The notes under the pieces were generated by a model that worked only from the letters and a program-made list of their open reading frames with translations, was not told the origin of the DNA and searched no databases. Shown piece by piece: positions 42,628-48,778 of a stretch of DNA of 64,000 nucleotides. The number at the start of each line of letters is the position of its first letter. Positions within the stretch are counted from its first letter, which is position 1. A program made the position numbers and the translations under genes. The DNA comes from Hymenobacter translucens (GTDB lineage Bacteria; Bacteroidota; Bacteroidia; Cytophagales; Hymenobacteraceae), in the NCBI RefSeq assembly GCF_020685205.1, contig NZ_JAJERB010000011.1, positions 1-64,000 on the forward strand, read 5' to 3'.

Positions 42628-42930
42628 ATGTGGATTCAGCAAAACCCCGATGCCCTGGCTCCCCTCGATGAGCTGCAGGGCCGTACTGTCGGCCTTAAGT
42701 TCGCCTGCAACCACTGTCATACCGAAGTCTTCACCGACCTGATCGGCGTACCGGCCCCCGACCACCTGGCCAACTCCATCGAAGACGACGGGCAGTTTGA
42801 AAAAGAAGAAATCAAGTGCCCCGGCTGCGAGATGACCCACGAAATCACCGTCAAGAGCACCTTCGAAGGCGTTCGGTTCGACGTGTCGGAAGTGGAAAAC
42901 GGCAGCGTCAGCTACCAGGTGACGGCTTAA
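42628..42930 (+). CDS. Small zinc-ribbon-like protein, 100 aa
   Basis: Two CxxC knuckles, CNHCHTE and CPGCEMT, are 36 residues apart and flanked by beta-strand patterns (VGLKFACNHC and EIKCPGCEMTHEITVKS). This is the layout of a small treble-clef or zinc-ribbon fold. It has no signal peptide. No family is recognised. The stop codon forms the first bases of the large palindromic element that follows. Confidence 0.65.
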   Translation: MWIQQNPDALAPLDELQGRTVGLKFACNHCHTEVFTDLIGVPAPDHLANSIEDDGQFEKEEIKCPGCEMTHEITVKSTFEGVRFDVSEVENGSVSYQVTA

Positions 42931-43202
42931 GCTTCAAGCGGCAAGCTTCAAGCCACAAGCTTTTTTAGGCCTGTCATGCTAAGCAGAGCAAACCGCAGCC
43001 GTCAGTCACGGACCTTTCTCTGATAAGGAGCGAGTTTTATAAAATACGCAAAGCCCTTTACCAGCAACGGTAGAGGGCTTTGTGTTGATACCGGAGGTCT
43101 GCGGGTTTTGCAAGGACGGTCCTTGACTACGACCTGCGGTTCGCTAGATCAGGCTGACAGGGGTAAAAAACTTGCGGCTTGAAGCTTACAGCTTGTAGCT
43201 CA
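42929..43202. repeat. Concentric imperfect palindrome, about 270 bp
   Basis: Four paired segments share one centre near 43065.5. AAGCTTCAAGCC (42943-42954) pairs with GGCTTGAAGCTT (43176-43187), and CCTGTCA (42970-42976) with TGACAGG (43155-43161). AACCGCAG (42991-42998) pairs with CTGCGGTT (43134-43141), and CAAAGCCCT (43049-43057) with AGGGCTTTG (43074-43082). Between them T-runs and A-runs also match. The outer arms are built from AAGCTTCAAGC-type words. Confidence 0.8.
43049..43082. terminator. Central hairpin of the palindromic element
   Basis: Nine-bp arms plus an inner TACC/GGTA pairing. It could terminate both the 42628 gene and the convergent polyprenyl synthase gene. Confidence 0.55.
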
Positions 43203-43207
43203 AAAAC

Positions 43208-44188
43208 CTACTTCTCCCGCTCGATGGTGTAGTTGATGAGCTGCTCCAGCGAAGTGCGTGCGGCCGACTCGGGGAAGGTGTGCAGCAGGCGAAGGGCTTC
43301 GTCGCGGTAGCTTTTCATGCTTTGGATGGCGTAGTCCAGGCCCCCGGACTTTTTCACGAAGTCGATGACAGCCTGCACCCGGTCACGGCGGCCGTCGTTG
43401 TTCTTCACGTTGAAGATCATGCGGCGCTTGGTGAGCCAGTCGGCCTGCTGCAGGGCGTAAATCAGCGGCAAAGTCATCTTTTTCTCTTTGATGTCGATGC
43501 CCACGGGCTTGCCGATTTCGTCGGTACCGAAGTCGAACAGGTCATCCTTGATCTGAAAGGCCATGCCCACCTTCTCGCCGAACAGCCGGGCCCGCTCCAC
43601 GGTGTCCTTGTCGGCCCCGGCCGAGGCCGCTCCCACGGCGCAGCAGGAGGCAATCAGGGAGGCGGTTTTCTGGCGGATGATGTCGAAGTACACGTCCTCG
43701 GTGATGTCGAGGCGGCGGGCTTTTTCGATCTGCAACAGCTCGCCTTCGCTCAGCTCCCGCACGGCCCGGTTCACGATCTTGAGCAGGTCGAAGTCGTCGT
43801 GCTCCAAAGCCAGCTGCATGCCGCGGGAAAGCAGGTAGTCGCCCACCAGCACGGCAATCTTGTTTTTCCAGAGGGCGTTGATGGAAAAGAAGCCCCGGCG
43901 GTAGTTGGATTCGTCCACCACGTCGTCGTGCACCAGCGTGGCCGTGTGCAGCAGCTCAATCAGGGCAGCACCCCGGAAAGTGGCTTCGGGCAGGGGCTCG
44001 CCCCCGCTGATCTTGGCCGTGAAGAATACGAACATGGGCCGGATCTGCTTGCCCTTGCGCTTCACGATGTAGCCCATGATCTTGTCCAGCAGCAGGACAT
44101 TGGTTTGCATGGACGCCCGGAACTTGCGCTCAAATTCCTCCATTTCGGCCGCAATCGGGGCCTGTATCTGGTCAAGGGTAACGTTCAT
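43208..44188 (-). CDS. Polyprenyl diphosphate synthase (IspB-like)
   Basis: The protein has 326 residues. The first aspartate-rich motif is LVHDDVVDES, the second DDLFDFG, with the usual GKQIRPMFV near the start and LVGDYLLSRG between. These features define trans-isoprenyl diphosphate synthases that make the long side chain of menaquinone (the quinone used by the succinate dehydrogenase here) or a related lipid carrier. The product chain length cannot be read with certainty. The upstream gap shared with the hydrolase at 44332 holds a weak TTG / TATCATTG promoter on the minus strand. Confidence 0.92.
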   Translation of the reverse strand: MNVTLDQIQAPIAAEMEEFERKFRASMQTNVLLLDKIMGYIVKRKGKQIRPMFVFFTAKISGGEPLPEATFRGAALIELLHTATLVHDDVVDESNYRRGFFSINALWKNKIAVLVGDYLLSRGMQLALEHDDFDLLKIVNRAVRELSEGELLQIEKARRLDITEDVYFDIIRQKTASLIASCCAVGAASAGADKDTVERARLFGEKVGMAFQIKDDLFDFGTDEIGKPVGIDIKEKKMTLPLIYALQQADWLTKRRMIFNVKNNDGRRDRVQAVIDFVKKSGGLDYAIQSMKSYRDEALRLLHTFPESAARTSLEQLINYTIEREK

Positions 44189-44331
44189 GCAGCGGGCGGG
44201 AGCAGCGGGCCCCGCCGCACGGGCGGCCAGGGCGCTGCAATGATACGGGGCAGGCCCGCCGATTCCTAACCAACACCCCGGCCTGGTGGTTTTAGCCGCG
44301 TACTTTTACCGCTCGTCCTCTGTTTCTGCCG

Positions 44332-45207
44332 ATGCCTGCCTCCGCCCCGCTTACTGCCGTTGAGTTTCTGCTCACTTCCCCCCACCACGCCCGGCCCATT
44401 GCCGTGGACGTCCGCTACCTTCCCGACGGGCAGCCCAAGCCGGTGGTGGTGTTCGTGCACGGGTTCAAGGGGTTCAAAGACTGGGGCCACTTCAACGTGC
44501 TGGCCGATTTCTTTGCCCGACAGGGCTTCGTGTTTGTGAAGCTCAACCTGTCGCACAACGGCGTGGTGCCCGGCGGCACCGGCGACCTGCAAGACCTCGA
44601 AGCCTTCGGGCAAAACAACTTCAGCCTGGAACTCAACGACATCGGCACCGTGCTCGACGCGCTGTTTGATGGGCGCGCGGAGCTGCCCGCCGCCGAGCTA
44701 AACCTGAGCCATCTGGCGCTGGTAGGCCACAGCCGGGGCGGCGGGCTGGTGCTGCTCAAGGCGGCCGAGGATAAGCGCGTGCGGGCAGTAGTGACCTGGG
44801 CGGCCATCGGCAACGTGAACCCGGGCTGGACCGAGGAACTGATGCAGCACTGGCAGCGGCAGGGCGTGTTTCACGTCGAGAACAGCCGCACCAGGCAGCA
44901 ACTGCCGCTGTACTTTCAGATTGTGGAAGACTACCACCAAAACCGCCTCCGCCTCGATATTCCCCACAACGTGCGCCGCAAGCTGCGCCAGCCCCTGCTC
45001 ATCCTCCACGGTGACCAGGACGAAACCGTACCCATGAGCCGGGCCCACGAGCTAAAAAAGCTGAAGCCCGATGCCGAGCTGCTCGTCCTGCCCGGCGTGA
45101 CGCACAACTTTGGCGGCGCCCACCCCTGGCCGTCGGCCGGGCTGCCGGCCCAGTCGGAGCAGGTAGCCGAGGCCACAGTGTCGTTTCTGCGGCGGGTACT
45201 GGCTTGA
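44332..45207 (+). CDS. Cytosolic alpha/beta hydrolase (serine aminopeptidase-like)
   Basis: The protein has 291 residues and no signal peptide. Motifs in order: VVFVHGFKGFKDWGH (oxyanion), the nucleophile elbow GHSRGGGLVLL, the acid-region ILHGDQDETVPMSRA, and the catalytic histidine in GVTHNFGGAHPW. This matches the Abhydrolase/Hydrolase_4 type, which cleaves esters or short peptides. The substrate is unknown. The stop codon TGA lies within TTGATAA. A 211-base gap with an unusual palindromic array separates it from folK. Confidence 0.88.
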   Translation: MPASAPLTAVEFLLTSPHHARPIAVDVRYLPDGQPKPVVVFVHGFKGFKDWGHFNVLADFFARQGFVFVKLNLSHNGVVPGGTGDLQDLEAFGQNNFSLELNDIGTVLDALFDGRAELPAAELNLSHLALVGHSRGGGLVLLKAAEDKRVRAVVTWAAIGNVNPGWTEELMQHWQRQGVFHVENSRTRQQLPLYFQIVEDYHQNRLRLDIPHNVRRKLRQPLLILHGDQDETVPMSRAHELKKLKPDAELLVLPGVTHNFGGAHPWPSAGLPAQSEQVAEATVSFLRRVLA

Positions 45208-45320
45208 TAAGCATTCTGTGGCAGAGCATCAGCCGCGCCCAGCAGCTTCGCACCACCACGGTTGTAGACTTTTATGCCCAATTGCCGGCAGAAGTCTACA
45301 GCTTTGTAGACTTCCTTTGA
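45204..45320 (+). pseudogene. Possible remnant of a DUF2281-like antitoxin
   Basis: The plus-strand frame starting at TTG 45204 ends VVDFYAQLPAEVYSFVDFL before a TGA at 45318, and the same frame continues KYDQKVYN after it. The LPxE-FVxFL-KY pattern resembles DUF2281-type antitoxins. The stop and missing partner toxin argue for a relic, if it is coding at all. The palindromic array overlaps it and may be the true signal. Confidence 0.25.
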
Positions 45321-45342
45321 AAATACGATCAAAAGGTCTACA
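45263..45342. promoter_or_regulatory. Concentric array of TGTAGAC half-sites
   Basis: A compact palindrome AAGTCTACA-gctt-TGTAGACTT (45292-45313) is flanked by outer half-sites TGTAGACTT (45263-45271) and GTCTACA (45336-45342). The whole 80-bp block is symmetric about 45302.5. The inner site resembles the TACA/TGTA operators of BlaI/MecI/CopY-type repressors. It lies 77 bases before folK. Confidence 0.6.
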
Positions 45343-45418
45343 ATGCCGCGCGAACGGCTCCACCTCGGTATCCAGCCGGCATAACTGTTCCCAGGCTTCT
45401 TGATCATTATTCTTCCCA

Positions 45419-45904
45419 ATGCCTACCGCCTACCTCCTGCTCGGCTCTAACCTTGGTGACCGGGTCAGCCAATTGGGCTTTGCGGTCGAGCAGCTGGCTG
45501 GGACCGGGCACGTAGTGGCTGTTTCGGGCCTGTATGAAACTGCCGCCTGGGGTCTTGAAGACCAGCCGCCGTTCCTGAACCAGGCTGTGCAACTGGAAAC
45601 CACCCTGCTGCCCGAACAGCTGCTCGATGCCTGCCAGCAGGTGGAAACCCAGGCCCAGCGCCGCCGCGACCTGCGCTGGGGCCCTCGTACGCTCGACGTC
45701 GACATCCTGCTTTACGATAACCTGATTATCGACACTCTAAGGCTGCAAGTGCCGCATCCGCGTCTGCCTGAGCGGCGCTTTGCGTTGGTGCCCCTGGCGG
45801 AGCTGGCGGCTTCGGCAGTGCATCCGGGGTCGATGAAAACGGTGGCCGAGCTACTGGCCGGGTGCCCGGATACACTGGAAGTGGTGCGGATAGAAAATCA
45901 ATGA
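45419..45904 (+). CDS. folK: 2-amino-4-hydroxy-6-hydroxymethyldihydropteridine pyrophosphokinase
   Basis: The protein has 161 residues and transfers pyrophosphate from ATP to the pterin alcohol in folate synthesis. The opening AYLLLGSNLGDRVSQL, the loop ETAAWGLEDQPPFLNQAVQLET, and RRRDLRWGPRTLDVDILLYDN with VPHPRLPERRFALVPLAEL are the conserved HPPK blocks, including the DVD metal ligands. No other folate gene is adjacent. The gap upstream carries the TGTAGAC array; whether it regulates folK is unknown. Confidence 0.96.
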   Translation: MPTAYLLLGSNLGDRVSQLGFAVEQLAGTGHVVAVSGLYETAAWGLEDQPPFLNQAVQLETTLLPEQLLDACQQVETQAQRRRDLRWGPRTLDVDILLYDNLIIDTLRLQVPHPRLPERRFALVPLAELAASAVHPGSMKTVAELLAGCPDTLEVVRIENQ

Positions 45905-46146
45905 TAACAGTCCGGAAGGCTGCACCCCGGCAGCTCACTTAAACTTTCAATAGATTAGCACGGCTCGCCGGAACCCTTCAATACTGGGTAAACAAGCAAC
46001 AAAGCTGCCCGCCTTTTTTGGTACTCTGTGCATCTTTATCTCCGGCTTCAGCGGCAAAAGGGCTCTTAAACAGCTCTGTTTCTTTTATTATTTCCGCTCA
46101 TGAAGTTCATAGAACAACATAAAAACATCTCTCCCCTTAAACAGTC

Positions 46147-46611
46147 ATGAATATTTGCATAACCGGTACCGTCACAATTTCCGCCGAGTTGAAAACCATT
46201 TTTGACTACGTTGCAAATCTTGAGAACGACAAATCATGGCGAAAGGAGATTAACTCAACAACGATGTCAACAAGGCCGCAAATCAACGCCTTGGCGACCG
46301 AAAACTCATACCTGTCAAAACGAGTCCCGAACAACGTACTACATCTTTCCTGTATAGCGTTTGCTCCAAACCAAGAGGTTATTTATCAAACTGTACCCGA
46401 ATCAGAATTCTTTTTAAAAAGCATTAGGCAAGTGAACCGGACCGCGCAAAATAAAACAGCGCTGACCTATTCAGTGGAGTTCGACAAGGCCATTGTCAAG
46501 CACGGCCTCGGCTTTCCCCTACCATCCATAATTATAAAATATGCGGCTAAGTCTGACTTATCCAAGTATTTAACCACCCTAAAATCCATCCTGGAAAGCA
46601 GCCGCACCTAG
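46147..46611 (+). CDS. SRPBCC-type ligand-binding protein, A+T-rich
   Basis: The protein has 154 residues. The pattern TVTISAELKTIFDYVANLENDKSWRKEI fits the opening strand and helix pair of the SRPBCC/START fold, and the long C-terminal helix (SDLSKYLTTLKSILES) fits its closing helix. The codons favour A and T (AAA, AAT, ATA) far more than those of its neighbours, and the flanking 46.0-46.7 kb are A+T-rich as well. Recent acquisition is likely. A ligand cannot be named. No mobility gene is visible. Confidence 0.6.
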   Translation: MNICITGTVTISAELKTIFDYVANLENDKSWRKEINSTTMSTRPQINALATENSYLSKRVPNNVLHLSCIAFAPNQEVIYQTVPESEFFLKSIRQVNRTAQNKTALTYSVEFDKAIVKHGLGFPLPSIIIKYAAKSDLSKYLTTLKSILESSRT

Positions 46612-46705
46612 AGCAGTAGCGGCACTTGAAAAACCACCTGTTTAAAGTTGTTTGATTTACTACCTCTGAGCATCTCTCCTTATTGATTTATAGCTGCACC
46701 CATCT

Positions 46706-47575
46706 ATGAAAAACATTCTACTCCTTCTGGTTTGCCTATGCGTGCTTACATCGGCTGCGGCACAAACCGAGGCCCAGAAAGCCTACGAGCAAGGTCTTCA
46801 GCAAGCCCAGGCCGGCAAGCTGGATGAAGCCATCACGCTGTTCAGCAAGTCAATTGAGCTGCAGCCCGACGACTACTTCGCGTGGTACAACCGCGGCATT
46901 GCCCGAAATATGCTTGGCCGGCACGCCGAGGCCCTGGCCGACTTCTCCCAGACGGTAAAGCTGGCTCCTACTTACAAGAAGGGCTACCTGAACCGCGGCA
47001 TCACCCAAAGGCGACTAACCAATTACGAAGGTGCCTTCGCCGATTACGCGTATGCCATCAGGTTGGACCCTGGCTACGGCGAAGCATATTACAACCGGGG
47101 CCTGCTATATGAGCTTCTAAGTAAAAAAGACTCCGCCTGCGCCGACTTTAACCGCGCGAATAAGGCGGGCCTACGCTCGGCTCAGACCAAAGTGGCTGCC
47201 TGCAACGACCCGGCCAGCGCCAAGCCCACCTACACCATCCAGCGCCTTACCCAGAGTGCCACCACTAAAAAGTACGGTTTCACGGCCGAGCAGCCCGTTA
47301 TGGTCGGTACCGGCCCCAACGGCGGTCCGGCTAACCAGCGCGCCTACTTGGACCTGCTGCGTGACCCGCAGGGCAAGCCCATCAAATACAAGCGCCTGGG
47401 AGGGTGCTGTGAGTACAAGTCGGCCAACGGCTTTTTAGGCCTAGCCATGCTGGACCGCTATGAAATAACCTACCTAGCGGCCAACGGGAAGGAGGCTACC
47501 GCGGTGGTTTACCTGTCGTTCTACGATTATGAAGAGCCCAAAGCCCTGCTGGGCTTCACCTCGACCGGCCAATAG
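46706..47575 (+). CDS. Secreted tetratricopeptide-repeat protein
   Basis: The protein has 289 residues with a signal peptide (MKNILLLLVCLCVLTSAAAQ). Four TPR units follow (about 22-155): AYEQGLQQAQAGKLDEAITLFSKSIELQPD, WYNRGIARNMLGRHAEALADFSQTVKLAP, YLNRGITQRRLTNYEGAFADYAYAIRLDP and YYNRGLLYELLSKKDSACADFNRA. The C-terminal half (about 170-289) has no repeats. It includes RLGGCCEYKSANGFLG and RYEITYLAANGKEATAVVYLSFYDYEEP, probably a small beta domain. It may scaffold envelope proteins; that is inference. Confidence 0.8.
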   Translation: MKNILLLLVCLCVLTSAAAQTEAQKAYEQGLQQAQAGKLDEAITLFSKSIELQPDDYFAWYNRGIARNMLGRHAEALADFSQTVKLAPTYKKGYLNRGITQRRLTNYEGAFADYAYAIRLDPGYGEAYYNRGLLYELLSKKDSACADFNRANKAGLRSAQTKVAACNDPASAKPTYTIQRLTQSATTKKYGFTAEQPVMVGTGPNGGPANQRAYLDLLRDPQGKPIKYKRLGGCCEYKSANGFLGLAMLDRYEITYLAANGKEATAVVYLSFYDYEEPKALLGFTSTGQ

Positions 47576-47611
47576 TAGCGGCCGGCACTCTGCTGACGGA
47601 CTACCCCCTAC

Positions 47612-47650
47612 AAAAAACCGGCCGCCCCAGATAGTTCTGGCGCGGCCGGC
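47612..47650 (-). terminator. Terminator of fabD
   Basis: GC-rich 8-bp arms (47618-47625 and 47642-47649) enclose a second CCAG/CTGG pair; the A-tract at 47612-47617 is a T-run on the minus strand. Confidence 0.8.
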
Positions 47651-47669
47651 TTCGTCTTACTAAACAGTA

Positions 47670-48557
47670 CTACACCATGGCGGAGGAGCCGGCAACTTCG
47701 GGGGCAATCTTCTTCACCAAACCCTGCAGCACTTTGCCGGGGCCGCACTCCACGAACTCGGTGGCGCCGTTGGCTACCATGCGCTGCACGCTCTGCGTCC
47801 AGCGCACCGGGGCCGTGAGCTGGCGCACCAGGTTCTGGCGGATTTCGTCGGGGTCGGTGTGAGGGGCAGCATCCACGTTCTGGTACACCGGGCAGATACC
47901 GGCGCGGAACTGCGTGCTTTCGATAGCCCGGGCCAGCTCCGCCTCCGCCGACTGCATCAGCGGGGAATGAAACGCCCCTCCTACCGGCAGCGGCAACGCC
48001 CGCTTGGCACCGGCGGCCTTTAGCTGCTCACAGGCCAGCTCGACGCCGCGTTGGGAGCCGGAAACGACCAGCTGCCCGGGGCAGTTGAAGTTGGCGGCCA
48101 CGACTACATTGCCGCCCTGGGTAATTTCCTGGCAGATGCGCACCGTGGTGTCGTCGTCGAGGCCGAGAATGGCGGCCATGGTGCCCGGCTGCTCCTGGCA
48201 GGCGGCCTGCATGGCCTGGGCGCGCCGGGCTACCAGCTGCATAGCGTCTTCAAACCTCAGCACTTTAGCCGCTACCAGGGCCGAAAACTCGCCCAGGGAG
48301 TGCCCGGCCGTCATAGCCGGCTTCAGGTCAGGCAGCACGGTGGCCAGGGCCACGGAGTGCAGAAAGATGGCCGGCTGGGTGACGTTGGTCTGGCGCAGGT
48401 CCTCGTCGGAGCCGGTGAACATGACGTCGGTAAGGCGGAAGCCGAGAATCTCATTGGCCTGGTCCATCAGCTGACGGGCAGCAGGCTGCTGCTCGTACAG
48501 GTCGCGGCCCATGCCGGTAAACTGGCTGCCCTGGCCGGGGAATACAACTGCTTTCAT
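47670..48557 (-). CDS. fabD: Malonyl-CoA:ACP transacylase
   Basis: The protein has 295 residues and loads malonyl units onto acyl carrier protein for fatty-acid synthesis. It opens AVVFPGQGSQFTGMGRDLY; the nucleophile is the serine in AGHSLGEFSALVA; the catalytic histidine lies in GGAFHSPLMQ; a conserved glutamine is in TNVTQPAIFLHSVAL. It is complete. The upstream 221-base gap contains GTAGCGG (48580-48586) and CCGCTAC (48657-48663), a loose inverted repeat, and the terminator of the next gene. No other fab gene is adjacent. Confidence 0.97.
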   Translation of the reverse strand: MKAVVFPGQGSQFTGMGRDLYEQQPAARQLMDQANEILGFRLTDVMFTGSDEDLRQTNVTQPAIFLHSVALATVLPDLKPAMTAGHSLGEFSALVAAKVLRFEDAMQLVARRAQAMQAACQEQPGTMAAILGLDDDTTVRICQEITQGGNVVVAANFNCPGQLVVSGSQRGVELACEQLKAAGAKRALPLPVGGAFHSPLMQSAEAELARAIESTQFRAGICPVYQNVDAAPHTDPDEIRQNLVRQLTAPVRWTQSVQRMVANGATEFVECGPGKVLQGLVKKIAPEVAGSSAMV

Positions 48558-48720
48558 GCGGGAAGTGGTGATTTAGCTAGTAGCGGATACCTGTTGGCTG
48601 CTAGCCCTGGTTCTGGTTCAGAAAAACAATGGTTGGTTGATAGCCGATGCCGGAAGCCGCTACGGAGAGCAGCGTCAGGACATGGGCAGGACGCTCGGGC
48701 GGCAAGATAGCAGGAATAAA

Positions 48721-48752
48721 AAAACCCGCATCCGGAGCCGGATGCGGGTTTT
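48721..48752 (-). terminator. Terminator of the T9SS type B protein gene
   Basis: Perfect 15-bp arms (48721-48735 and 48738-48752) with T-rich ends, 27 bases beyond the stop of the large gene. Confidence 0.85.
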
Positions 48753-48778
48753 TGAAGGGCTAACTGCTTAACGGCAGC

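Noticed and set aside
44931..45419. Minus-strand frame over the hydrolase end and the TGTAGAC array (IVDLLIVFSKEVYKAVDFC)
   Set aside because: It overlaps the hydrolase by more than 270 bases and loses any pattern there. The repeated VD/VY pairs are simply the palindromic half-sites.
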